From Phyllobacteriaceae bacterium (GTDB lineage: Bacteria > Pseudomonadota > Alphaproteobacteria > Rhizobiales > Rhizobiaceae): a stretch of DNA of 49,902 nucleotides. Of this stretch, positions 26,963-35,696 are shown piece by piece; position 1 is the stretch's first letter; every line of letters begins with the position of its first letter. The position numbers were made by a program, and so were the translations under genes. The stretch covers positions 1 to 49,902 of the forward strand of contig JAJUHJ010000009.1 of NCBI GenBank assembly GCA_029279965.1, given 5' to 3'. Under the pieces are notes generated by a model that saw nothing but the letters and a program-made list of their open reading frames with translations, was not told the origin of the DNA and made no database searches.

Positions 26963-27462
26963 GTTCTCGCGTTGCTCTGAGACCTGGGTTCAGTTGCCCT
27001 GCGTTTGCAGGCGCTTCGTCTGGGCGACTTCCTTGGATGTCACATCATTACACCCGGTATACAAACCTCCCACTCCACATTTCAGTGGGCTGCCACGCCA
27101 TCCGGTGTGCACCCCTACCGATTTCGCGGGATTGGCAGTCCTGGCAGTATTATCCCTTCGCACATGAAAGGACGCGCTACGTTTTCCGGTTACCGCTTCG
27201 CGCTTGCCGCGGGGCAAGGCACCGCATCCCTTCTGGTCAAATGGGATACTGCTGTCGGTGATCATGAAGGATCGGCTTTATCCCTCTGCTCCCATCAGCA
27301 ACCGAAAAGTCCATCACAGCGCCCTACCGGTAAACCCGCTCGGCGAATAACCTTCTACCATCGGCCTATTCCCCTCCTCTCATTCTCCAAATCCAACGCG
27401 CCCTGAAACCCGTTTTAGAGTGGCTGACTTGCGTTACCTGCCGACGCGGAGAGGAACCGGTG
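26963..27462. other. Long gene-poor region upstream of the WecA-like gene
   Basis: About 500 bases with no convincing coding frame. It holds a tandem repeat of TGGCAGT (27133-27139 and 27142-27148), a short hairpin CCTGC-GTTT-GCAGG (26998-27011), and a 10-bp CCGGATCCGG palindrome (26947-26956). I cannot assign a promoter with confidence, but the promoter of the WecA-like operon and of the small leftward gene should be here. Confidence 0.4.
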
Positions 27463-28575
27463 ATGTTGAACGGCCTGTACCCGCACATGCTCAATTCTTT
27501 TCTGCTCACCATCCTGCTCATCATTGTGACAAGAAAACTCGCCGGCGAGCTGTGTCTTCTGGATACGCCCGACTTCCGGAAGAAACACGAAGGCATGGTG
27601 CCTCTTTGCGGCGGCTTCGCAATTTTTACCGCGTTTATGGTTAGCGGGATCGGATTCAACGACGGGTTCCGCGTTCCCTGGAATTGGGAAATCGGGCTTG
27701 GCATGCTCGTCATCCTGGGGATGGCGGACGACAGATGGCGGCTGCCGGCAGTGCCAAGACTGGCGGTGCAGGCAGTTGCCGCGATCGTTCTCATCTCGCC
27801 ATTCGCGGGACCGTTCAATCTCGGTGCGCTGCCTGGTACGGAAACATGGGTCCTGCCTCCGCTACTCGGCATCGCACTGGCAGGATTTTTCACCGTTGGA
27901 ACGATAAATGCGGTCAACATGCTGGACGGCGTCGACGGGCTTGCTGGAAGCAGCGCGGCGGCATCGCTTGTATGGCTGGCTCTGATCGCGTTCCACGGCG
28001 GCGACTCCTATCTGGCGGTTCACGCTCTGGTGCTTCTGGCGGCTGTTTCAGGGTTCCTGCTCTTCAACCTGCGTCATCCGTGGCAAGGAAAGGCCAGCGT
28101 CTTCCTTGGCGACGGCGGAAGCCTGATGCTGGGCGCGGCCCTTGCCTTTTTCATCATCCGGCTGTGCCACGGGGAAGGCGGAATTGCGTTCCCCATCCTC
28201 CTGTGGATTGTCGTTGTCCCTGTCGCCGATACGCTGAGTCTCATCGTGCGCCGCCTTGCCAGCCGCCGCAGTCCGCTTTCTCCCGACCGATGGCACCTCC
28301 ATCACCTGCTTCTGGATGCCGGGCTTTCACCGGCGGTGGCGAGCATGCTGATCTCGGGCGCAAACGCCTTATGCGGCGCGGTTGCATATGCGGGTGTGGT
28401 TTTCGACATCGCTGACAGCGTGATGGCGCTGGCACTTCTCGTTCCACTCGCCGCCCATTCGATGGTCGTTCTGATCCTGCGCGATCTCCATGCGCACGAG
28501 GAGTTCGTAGTGCCGTCCTCTGCCAATACCGCAGGCGCGGCCTATCTCCCCCAAGCCGTGAGGGAGAAGCCATGA
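27463..28575 (+). CDS. WecA/TagO-like undecaprenyl-phosphate sugar-1-phosphate transferase
   Basis: A 370-residue polytopic membrane enzyme of the GT4/MraY-like superfamily (not the GT4 glycosyltransferases). It shows GMADDRWR, NMLDGVDGLAG (metal Asp region), FLGDGGSLMLG and HLHHLLLDAG, the canonical cytoplasmic-loop motifs. It transfers a HexNAc-1-phosphate from UDP-sugar to undecaprenyl phosphate, the initiating step of lipid-linked oligosaccharide. AGAGGA precedes GTG-ATG at 27460/27463 and the ATG is taken. It heads a rightward operon with a GT2, a DUF218 and an acetyltransferase gene. Confidence 0.93.
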   Translation: MLNGLYPHMLNSFLLTILLIIVTRKLAGELCLLDTPDFRKKHEGMVPLCGGFAIFTAFMVSGIGFNDGFRVPWNWEIGLGMLVILGMADDRWRLPAVPRLAVQAVAAIVLISPFAGPFNLGALPGTETWVLPPLLGIALAGFFTVGTINAVNMLDGVDGLAGSSAAASLVWLALIAFHGGDSYLAVHALVLLAAVSGFLLFNLRHPWQGKASVFLGDGGSLMLGAALAFFIIRLCHGEGGIAFPILLWIVVVPVADTLSLIVRRLASRRSPLSPDRWHLHHLLLDAGLSPAVASMLISGANALCGAVAYAGVVFDIADSVMALALLVPLAAHSMVVLILRDLHAHEEFVVPSSANTAGAAYLPQAVREKP

Positions 28576-28621
28576 TGCAGCCGCCGCTGCGTAACCACAT
28601 TTCCCGCGATGAGGTAAGTCC

Positions 28622-29452
28622 GTGAGCATCTCAGCCCTTATCATGACCTGGAACGAAGAGATCAATCTGCCGGCGTGTCTCGCCTCGCTGTCGTGGTGCG
28701 ACGACATCGTCGTCCTCGATTCATTCAGCACGGACCGCACCGTCGAGATCGCACGAGAGGCGGGCGCTCGCGTGGTAAAGCGCCGCTACGACACCGAAGA
28801 CCGCCAACGCATGTTCGGCTTGACGAAGATCAAGTTCAAGCACGACTGGGTCTATACACCGGACGCGGATGAAGTGACCCCGGACGATCTTCGCGACGAA
28901 ATGCTGAAGATCGCTGCCGATCCCACACGACCCGAAGCAATGTTCAAGGCGCGCTACAAGAACATGTTCATGGGCAAATGGATACGCCATAGCAGCCTTT
29001 ATCCCACGTGGATCACGCGCATGGTGCGGCCCGACCGGGTGCGCTTCGAGCGTCAGGTGCACTCTGTGGGCGTGGCCGATGGCCCGACCGGACTGTTGAA
29101 ATCCCACTTCATCCACTACAGCTTCAACAAGGGCATCGAAGCCTGGTATGACAAGCACAACCGCTACTCCAGCGTCGAAGCGAACCTGGCCGCAGCGCGC
29201 GCTGAACAGAAGATCGACGGGGGCGAACTCTTCAGCGGGCGTTCCGACGTCCGGCGGCGCGGGCTGAAGCGCCTTTCATATCACCTGCCGTTCAGGCCGA
29301 CCCTGCGCTTCGTTTACATGTATATTCTGCGGGGCGGGTTCCTCGATGGCTGGCCCGGCTACGTGTATTGTCGGCTGATTTCCGGCTACGAGTTCATGAT
29401 CCTGCTAAAAACCGCCGAGCGGCAAAGACGCGAGCGCGGGCTGCAGATATGA
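28622..29452 (+). CDS. Glycosyltransferase family 2, WaaE/KdtX-like
   Basis: A 276-residue GT2 enzyme. It begins ISALIMTWNEEINLPACLASLSWCDDIVVLDSFSTD, typical of the WaaE/KdtX branch, with the metal-binding TPDADEVTPDDL and then FERQVHSVG. It adds an early sugar, often a hexose, to a lipid-linked or core acceptor. The start is GTG 28622 with GAGGTAAG upstream. Its stop overlaps the next gene's ATG by four bases, so the two are coupled. Confidence 0.9.
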   Translation: MSISALIMTWNEEINLPACLASLSWCDDIVVLDSFSTDRTVEIAREAGARVVKRRYDTEDRQRMFGLTKIKFKHDWVYTPDADEVTPDDLRDEMLKIAADPTRPEAMFKARYKNMFMGKWIRHSSLYPTWITRMVRPDRVRFERQVHSVGVADGPTGLLKSHFIHYSFNKGIEAWYDKHNRYSSVEANLAAARAEQKIDGGELFSGRSDVRRRGLKRLSYHLPFRPTLRFVYMYILRGGFLDGWPGYVYCRLISGYEFMILLKTAERQRRERGLQI

Positions 29453-30105
29453 CGGGAAACGCCCGGTCAAAGATCGTGGCTACCAGACAGTTCAATCGGC
29501 TGCGATCCTTGCTGGTCGGGATGTTTGTCTGCGCGGTTCTTGCCCTAGCCGTTTACCTAGGCGCGGTTTTCCTGTCCGGGTGGCTTTTGGCCGAACGTCA
29601 GGAGGCGAGGTCGGCGGACATGATCGTCGTTCTTGGCGGAGACGGAGCGCCACGGGCAGCCAAGGCGGCCGAGCTTTGGCATCAAGGCTTCGCTCCAAGC
29701 ATCGTTGTCGCGGGCGAAGGCGACTGCACGTTTATCAGGGATGTCATGATCGATGCGGGGGTGGCAGGTGACGCAATTTCCATCGAGTGCCTGTCTCGCA
29801 GCACGTGGGAAAACGCGCTGAACACCTCCCCATTTCTGGAGGCAGCGAAAGCGCAGTCGGCAATTCTGGTAACGAGCTTGTTTCATTCCCGCCGGGCAGT
29901 GACAACCTTCCGCGCCCTCTGCCCGGGTGTCGAGTGGATCTCCGTGCCTGCAAGACCAGCGCCTGTGCTGGCGTCTGCATTCGGGATCCACGGTCTGATG
30001 ACCACATATGAATACATCAAATCGGCGGCCTACGCCGTCCGGGCCATGCTCCTTCCGGAGAAGGCCAAGCCCGGCGAATTGTGCCTGGACGAGACGAGAG
30101 GCTGA
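29449..30105 (+). CDS. DUF218/YdcF-ElyC-like membrane-anchored protein
   Basis: A 218-residue protein with one N-terminal membrane helix (about residues 20-45). A DUF218 domain follows, with MIVVLGGDGAPRAAKAAELW, IVVAGEG, and ALLVTS-like AILVTSLFHSRRAVTTF. Relatives such as ElyC and SanA affect envelope polymers and undecaprenyl-phosphate use; no enzyme activity is proven for most. ATG 29449 overlaps the GT2 stop (ATGA). It may assist lipid-carrier handling in this operon. Confidence 0.85.
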   Translation: MTGNARSKIVATRQFNRLRSLLVGMFVCAVLALAVYLGAVFLSGWLLAERQEARSADMIVVLGGDGAPRAAKAAELWHQGFAPSIVVAGEGDCTFIRDVMIDAGVAGDAISIECLSRSTWENALNTSPFLEAAKAQSAILVTSLFHSRRAVTTFRALCPGVEWISVPARPAPVLASAFGIHGLMTTYEYIKSAAYAVRAMLLPEKAKPGELCLDETRG

Positions 30106-30153
30106 CCGATGGCAGAAAACTACAGCTTCGCAGGCTGGTGAAGGAAACACGCC

Positions 30154-30741
30154 ATGCTTTCGCGCTACTCCGACCCGACATCACCCGTTTCGGACGCCCC
30201 ATTGCCACGTCTGGGCGGACCCACCTTCGCCCTGAAAGACAGGCTTCTGCGTCTCCTGTGGTCTGCCGCATGGAACGGCTTTGCCCGTTGGACACCGCCG
30301 CAGATGCAGCCGCTGCGCCGCGCCGTGCTCGAACTCTTTGGCGCCAGGATAGACCGAACCGCGATCGTACGCGGCAGCGCGCGTATCTGGTGGCCTGGCA
30401 ACCTGAAAATGGGTGCCCACGCATCGCTTGGGCCGGGCGTCATCTGTTACAACGTCGCCGATATCGTTCTGGAGGATTTCGCCATCGTCTCGCAGCGCGC
30501 GCATCTTTGCACGGGAAGTCACGACATCGACGATCCCGGCTTTCCTTTAAAAGCCCGGCCGATCCGCATCGGCAAGAATGCGTGGGTCGCGGCAGAAGCC
30601 TTTGTCGGCCCCGGCGTGGAAATTGGCACGGGCGCCGTGCTCGGTGCGCGCGGCGTTACCTTCCGCAAACTGGGAGATTGGACTGTTTATGCCGGCAACC
30701 CGGCGGCCGCGATCAGGGAGCGTCGTAAACCGCCGGGCTGA
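30154..30741 (+). CDS. WcaF-like hexapeptide-repeat acetyltransferase
   Basis: A 195-residue left-handed beta-helix acyltransferase. The second half holds hexapeptide repeats (VLEDFAIVSQRAHLCTGSHDIDDPGFPLKARPIRIGKNAWVAAEAFVGPG in outline) with the catalytic His in CTGSHD. It transfers acetyl from acetyl-CoA to a sugar hydroxyl of the repeat unit, as WcaF does for colanic acid. GAAGGAAAC precedes ATG 30154. Its tail overlaps the convergent GT4 gene by 55 bases. Confidence 0.9.
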   Translation: MLSRYSDPTSPVSDAPLPRLGGPTFALKDRLLRLLWSAAWNGFARWTPPQMQPLRRAVLELFGARIDRTAIVRGSARIWWPGNLKMGAHASLGPGVICYNVADIVLEDFAIVSQRAHLCTGSHDIDDPGFPLKARPIRIGKNAWVAAEAFVGPGVEIGTGAVLGARGVTFRKLGDWTVYAGNPAAAIRERRKPPG

Positions 30742-31916
30742 CGGGAGGCAAGACGCCCGTATAGCGTCGCCATCCGACGGGCGATCACATCCCAGTCGAA
30801 GTTTTCTGCTGCAAGCCGTTTACCGTTCCGTCCCATCGCCATCCGCTCCGCCTCGGGGATAGCAAAAAATCGCTCCAGCCCCCACACTATGCCGTCCTCG
30901 TCCGCTGCAATCTGCAGCGCCGCGCCGGCGGCAAAGCTTTCCGGAAGATTGCAGGCGGGCGTAAGAAGCGCCGGCAATCCGAAGGTGAAGGCTTCCAGCA
31001 CTGCCATCGGCAACCCTTCGCTGATCGAGGGAAGGATAAAAGCATCGGCCGAGCCATAGGCCGATGCACGCGCGTTGCCGTATGCAGGGCCTGTGATGTG
31101 TATATGCGATCGGCAGGAGGAGCCATCGACAGCCTCTGCAATGCGTTCGCGATAACCGGCTTCGACCGGCCCGACAATCACCAGATGCCACTTGCTTCCC
31201 GGCCGCCAAGTGCGGGCGAAGGCGCGGATCAGTTCGAGGACCCGTTTCTTCGGTGTCACACGCCCAAGGAAAAGCAGCACTTTCGCCTCCGGCGGCAAGG
31301 CAGCCCGCCAGAGCGCGGGTGGAGCCGGCTCAGACGGTGGCACAACGCCGTTCGGTATGGTGATAACCGGGGTGTCGAAGCCGGCTTTGTAAATCGCTTC
31401 CTCTTCCGCGGCACAAAGCGCATGCAGGCAGGAAGCGTTCTGCAAATGCGCCGCTTCGTAAAGGCGCATCGCAAGACGCTTCTTCAAAGCACCGCTGCTC
31501 AGAGCCCACGGGTCCAGCATGCCATGCGGGCTGACGAGATAGGGTCGGCCTGCCTCATGCGCCCATTTTCGCGCCGCGACGGAAAGATACATCCAGAGAC
31601 CATGAACATGCAGCACATCCAGTTCGCGCGTCCGAAGCGCCGGCAAAAGCCCGGGTGCATACCCAAACGAGGCGGGTCCGCGGCTCTCCACGAGATGCAT
31701 CGGAATATCGTTCAGCGGGTAAGTCTCGTTCCCCTCTCCCAGAAGGCTGAAAATTTCGACCGATAGACCCGGAAGGCGAGCCAGTGCCCGCGAGAGAGAG
31801 CTTACCGCCTCGATGACGCCACCACCCGAAACGGACACGGTGCCGACGAGCATTCCAATACGCAGCAGCGCCGCCTCGTTTCGGCTTGGACAGGCGCCTT
31901 TGTGAAGCGCGGTCAT
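30687..31916 (-). CDS. Glycosyltransferase family 4 (a)
   Basis: A 409-residue GT-B enzyme. It has GTVSVSGGGVIEAVSSLSRALARL near the N-terminus, HGLWMYLS as acceptor-side motif, then FLGRVTPKKRVLELIRAF and PSISEGLPMAVLEAFTFGLPALL with the E-x7-E motif. It adds one sugar of the repeat. The start overlaps the stop of the GT upstream (ATGA at 31916). It is the last of three consecutive leftward glycosyltransferases. Confidence 0.9.
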   Translation of the reverse strand: MTALHKGACPSRNEAALLRIGMLVGTVSVSGGGVIEAVSSLSRALARLPGLSVEIFSLLGEGNETYPLNDIPMHLVESRGPASFGYAPGLLPALRTRELDVLHVHGLWMYLSVAARKWAHEAGRPYLVSPHGMLDPWALSSGALKKRLAMRLYEAAHLQNASCLHALCAAEEEAIYKAGFDTPVITIPNGVVPPSEPAPPALWRAALPPEAKVLLFLGRVTPKKRVLELIRAFARTWRPGSKWHLVIVGPVEAGYRERIAEAVDGSSCRSHIHITGPAYGNARASAYGSADAFILPSISEGLPMAVLEAFTFGLPALLTPACNLPESFAAGAALQIAADEDGIVWGLERFFAIPEAERMAMGRNGKRLAAENFDWDVIARRMATLYGRLASRQPGGLRRSLIAAAGLPA

Positions 31917-33172
31917 GCGGAGATCGCGACCGGTTTATCGGCCGCTCGTATGTGGCTTGATTCAAACACGGAAAGAAGCCGGCGGCCATAGGCATCAAGG
32001 TCATGGTCCGCGGCGCCCGTTTGGGCAGCCAGGCTCATCCGTTCGCGCAGATCATTGTCGCCGGACAGCAGAAGCAGCTTTTCACAGATGGCATCGATAT
32101 CCCCCGCCGGGACGACGAAGCCGTCGATACCGTCGCGGACGACGCTGCCCGCATTGGGAGTGGTAATGACGGGCAATCCGGCAGCAAGCGCTTCATACGT
32201 CACCGTTGCCGAGCCTTCACAGACAGACGGAAGCAGGAACACGTCGGCCCAGGCATAGTGGCGAAGAATTTCGCCCCGCGGTGTCGGCCCGGTAAGGTCG
32301 AGCGCTTCCCGCAACGTGACCTGCAGATGGTCGGGCAGCGTGACAACGCCCACGAGGCGGAATTCAGCCGCCTTGCGCAGTCGCCGGGCCGCTTGCAGCA
32401 CATAAGGCGAGCCCTTTCGCAGACCCACGGCCCCCACCGTCAGGACACGCAGAGGGCCGGACCGGCGGAACGTCCGGTTGGGAACGCGGAACCGGGCGTC
32501 GATTCCATATGGAACCACGACGCAGCGCTCCGCGAGACCGCCGGCCTGCAGCACGCCCTGACGCACGAATTCGGAAGGGCAGATGACCACGTCCGCGCCG
32601 GCCCATTCTGCTTTCTCCCGCGCAGCGAACGCAGCAGCATAACGATCGGGCCGCAACGCTTCGCGCCAATCGGGATGGCGCTCCGCCTCGCTGGAGATGA
32701 GATCATCGGCCATTTCACGCGGCGCAATCATTTGCTCCACCACGGTCCAGAGGCCGTTTCCCGCCGCTGCCTCGAGCTGCTCGAGGCATTCACCGCTGAT
32801 GCCGTAAAAGCCTTCGGCATTGCCGAAGCCGCACCGCACCACACGCCGGGAAAACGCACTGCCCGCTTCAAGCCCAGTGCGCGTATCCATTTCCTGGGTC
32901 GGCACAAGCATTCTTCTGAGAACCGAGGAAAAGCCGACGCTTTCAAAACAGTATATCTTGTCCGCCGGGATGCCATCAGGCACTCTGCCGCGAAGACGCC
33001 GCATGACGGGCGGCAGCGTTGACGGCGGGGCGAAGTCAAGAACACGCGGCCATCCCTTGGCTGCGCAGACGTCGGTGTAAAGGCGCTCAAGCCGCCCTGC
33101 CCGATTCAAAATTCGCGGCACGGCATAGTGCATGCGCGCGCCAAGCTGGCTGACGACGACGGTGCCGCTCAC
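31913..33172 (-). CDS. Glycosyltransferase family 4 (b)
   Basis: A 419-residue GT-B protein. It starts MSGTVVVSQLGARMHYAVPRIL, has VVVPYGIDARF and LTVGAVGLRKGSPYVLQAA, and ends with the donor site LLPSVCEGSATVTYEALAAGLPVITT carrying E-x7-E. Its ATG overlaps the stop of the next gene upstream (33169) and its stop overlaps the next downstream, so three GTs are translationally coupled. Donor and acceptor are unknown. Confidence 0.9.
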   Translation of the reverse strand: MSGTVVVSQLGARMHYAVPRILNRAGRLERLYTDVCAAKGWPRVLDFAPPSTLPPVMRRLRGRVPDGIPADKIYCFESVGFSSVLRRMLVPTQEMDTRTGLEAGSAFSRRVVRCGFGNAEGFYGISGECLEQLEAAAGNGLWTVVEQMIAPREMADDLISSEAERHPDWREALRPDRYAAAFAAREKAEWAGADVVICPSEFVRQGVLQAGGLAERCVVVPYGIDARFRVPNRTFRRSGPLRVLTVGAVGLRKGSPYVLQAARRLRKAAEFRLVGVVTLPDHLQVTLREALDLTGPTPRGEILRHYAWADVFLLPSVCEGSATVTYEALAAGLPVITTPNAGSVVRDGIDGFVVPAGDIDAICEKLLLLSGDNDLRERMSLAAQTGAADHDLDAYGRRLLSVFESSHIRAADKPVAISA

Positions 33173-34431
33173 ATCCGTACCTCTTGCGGCCGCGGCGACA
33201 CACGCGTTGGCTGTTCCTGGGTCAAAAGATGCGACACAGCCTCTTGCCAGCGGTCAACGCCGTGATCGCGCCCATATTCAATCTCGAGGAGCTGCCGCGC
33301 CCTGCGCCCCATCGCCAGACGCTCCGTTAGCTCGCTCTCAAGGCGCAGGATCAATCCCGCAAGGCCGTCGGCATCGCCTGGGGCCACGCTCTCTCCACAG
33401 GCGGCCCTGCGAACGACAGTGGCAACCTCTCCGTCCAAATCGCCGATGAAGATCGTCGGTCGCCCCGCGGCCAGCACACCGTAAAACTTGCTCGGAACGA
33501 TACAATATTCCAGTTCCGGCAGGAGAGAGACGATATGAACGTCGGCCGCACTCAGGCTTTGGGCGAGAAGCTCGCTCGGCTGATAGGGCTTGAACAGAAC
33601 GTTGGAGAGGCCACGACGGCGGACCTCCCGTTCGGTGGCCGCACGCCGCTGCCCGTCGCCGATAAGAAGAAATCGCACATGATCATGGCCGCGGAGCTTC
33701 TCGGCAGCGTTGATGAGCGTGTCGAACTCGTGCGCCCTGCCGAAATTACCCGAGTAGCCGACAACAAAGGTACCCTCCAGCCCCCATTCCCGGCGAAGCC
33801 GATTGTGTTCGGGATGGACCGGGTGGATTTCCTCCCCATCGGACCAGTGATGCACCGTCGTGAACTGTGAAACGCCAGGCGTTCGGCTGGCAAGATATCT
33901 GTTCATCTCCTGCATCGGGCAGATGGTGAGCGCGGCGCGCTTCAGCGACCAGTCACGCAGCAGGAGAGAGATCTTTCCCGACGGGGCACCTTGGGAAAGA
34001 AGGCCGAGCTCGGTCGCCGTTTCGGGAAACAGGTCCATCACCCAGTTGACCAGCCTGCCGCCGCGCAAGGCAATTGGCATTGCGCCGGTGACAGCCAACA
34101 GCGGTGGATCCGTACACACCACGCATACGTCCTTGCGCCCTGTGTTCAGGAGCCACCAGAGCGCCGCGGACATATGAAAAGTGCCATAGTCGACCGCGCG
34201 TCCGGCAAGACCGCTCCGGCCGAAGCCGGACGTCCATAATCGCCGGACGGAGACACCATTGATGGTCTCGCGCGCCGGCAAAACGGCATCACGCCGATCA
34301 TGGAAGTGGCGGCTGGCCAGGGCAGTGACGGAATGTCCCTGTCCGGCAAGCGAGAATGCAAGACTGGAGACCATGCGGCTGGTGGCCGACTGGTCCGGAT
34401 AGAAATAGCGATTGGCGAGAACAATCTTCAT
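33169..34431 (-). CDS. Glycosyltransferase family 4, WcaI-like (c)
   Basis: A 420-residue GT-B protein with a WcaI/ExpE7-like start, KIVLANRYFYPDQSATSRMVSSLAFSLAGQGHSVT. Then come VVGYSGNFGRAHEFDTLINAAEKL, LIGDGQRRAATEREVRRRGLSNVLFKPYQP and a C-terminal donor-site region FYGVLAAGRPTIFIG. The frame extends to 34512, but ATG 34431 gives the normal family start; no strong ribosome-binding site is seen before it. It is the first of the three-GT leftward unit and divergent from the broken fcl. A stem-loop (GAACGG/CCGTTC, 34462-34479) lies just before it in the leader. Confidence 0.88.
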   Translation of the reverse strand: MKIVLANRYFYPDQSATSRMVSSLAFSLAGQGHSVTALASRHFHDRRDAVLPARETINGVSVRRLWTSGFGRSGLAGRAVDYGTFHMSAALWWLLNTGRKDVCVVCTDPPLLAVTGAMPIALRGGRLVNWVMDLFPETATELGLLSQGAPSGKISLLLRDWSLKRAALTICPMQEMNRYLASRTPGVSQFTTVHHWSDGEEIHPVHPEHNRLRREWGLEGTFVVGYSGNFGRAHEFDTLINAAEKLRGHDHVRFLLIGDGQRRAATEREVRRRGLSNVLFKPYQPSELLAQSLSAADVHIVSLLPELEYCIVPSKFYGVLAAGRPTIFIGDLDGEVATVVRRAACGESVAPGDADGLAGLILRLESELTERLAMGRRARQLLEIEYGRDHGVDRWQEAVSHLLTQEQPTRVSPRPQEVRM

Positions 34432-34712
34432 CGGTGTGCGTGCCCGGCCTGGCTTGCACCGGAACGGCAAGGTCCGTTCGCGGCTTTGGCAAGACTGTCG
34501 CAGCACTGCCATTGCCTTCTCAAGCGCCGCATAAGTCGTAGTGACGCTTGCCGCGGAGTGTTTGCCCTACCACCTTTGGACTGGCCGTTTTCCGCCCTTC
34601 CACCGACTTGCGGAAGCCGTCCTTCGGCAAGGCTGATCATTTTGAGAGATATCGCTCCGCGCGCCGATCACCGATATTCAAATCCGCTATACCGCTTCCT
34701 AAGGTGGGACAC

Positions 34713-35696
34713 ATGGTCACAAAAGGCGCCAGGACGGCTTTTCAGCTTCGCGGCAAACGCGTTTGGGTGGCCGGACATACAGGGATGGTGGGCTCCGCGA
34801 TCATGCGCCGCCTTGCCTCGGAAGAGTGTGATATTCTCGCCGTACCACACACGCGCCTGGACCTGACGCGCCAGTGAACGACAGAATGCTGGATGCGGGC
34901 CAACCGACCCGATGTGGTGTTTGTCGCCGCCGCCCGCGTCGGCGGCATCGCGGCGAATTCACGTTATCCGGTGGAGTTCCTGTACGACAACGCGATGATC
35001 GCGCTGAACATCATGCGCGCCGCGCACGCCATCGGTGTCGAGAAACTGCTGTGGCTGGGATCGAGCTGCATATATCCGCGAAATGCGCCGCAGCCGATCG
35101 ATGAAACCGCTCTCCTGACGGCTCCGCTCGAGCCCACCAACGAGGCATACGCGATCGCCAAGATCGCCGGTGCGAAATTCGCCGAAGCCTTGTCTCGGCA
35201 ATATGGCCGCGGCTTCATCACCGCCATGCCGACCAATCTTTACGGGCCAAACGACAATTTCGACCCCGAGACCTCGCATGTTCTGCCCGCGCTTATCCGC
35301 AAGATCCATGAGGCCAGGGTCACGGGGCAGCGCAGCGTCACATTGTGGGGAACGGGCCGGCCGTTGCGTGAATTCCTTCATGTCGATGACATGGCCGATG
35401 CATGTGTTCACATCATGAAACATTATTCGGACGTCCAGCCAATCAACATCGGCGCCGGCCGCGAGCTTTCAATCAGCCAACTCGCGAGCATGATAGCCGA
35501 GGTCGTCGGCTTCGAGGGCACCTTCCTGTTCGACACGTCCAAACCGGATGGCGCACCGCGCAAGCTTCTGAACACCGCAAAGCTCACCGCGCTCGGATGG
35601 CGGCCGCGCATCGCCCTGGAAGATGGTTTGCGGGACGTCTATCAGCGCTGGCTGGCCGCCGAGGAAAAACGGATCGCTTCCCTCGTTCTTTCCTGA
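34713..35696 (+). pseudogene. fcl: GDP-L-fucose synthase gene interrupted by in-frame TGA
   Basis: The frame from ATG 34713 (AAGGTGGG upstream) to 35696 encodes a complete-length fcl/WcaG protein of about 327 residues. The first part has the NADPH motif VWVAGHTGMVGSAI. The rest has VVFVAAARVGGIAAN, SSCIYPRNAPQPI (Ser), NEAYAIAK (YxxxK), and TNLYGPNDNF. A TGA at 34875-34877 splits it in frame, five codons before ATG 34893. Upstream and downstream parts fit one protein with no shift. Restart at 34893 would lose the cofactor-binding Rossmann half. It is either a recent nonsense mutation or a base error. No gmd is in the window to supply GDP-4-keto-6-deoxymannose. The end overlaps the ExoF-like gene by 55 bases. 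Confidence 0.85.

Noticed and set aside
30112-30141. Ten-codon ORF (MAENYSFAGW) between the DUF218 and acetyltransferase genes
   Set aside because: It has no clear ribosome-binding site of its own and is too short to judge; it probably occurs by chance.
34875-34877. TGA in fcl read as selenocysteine
   Set aside because: GDP-fucose synthases have no selenocysteine at this place, no SECIS-like hairpin follows the TGA, and the SelA-like protein in the window is of the short non-selenium type.
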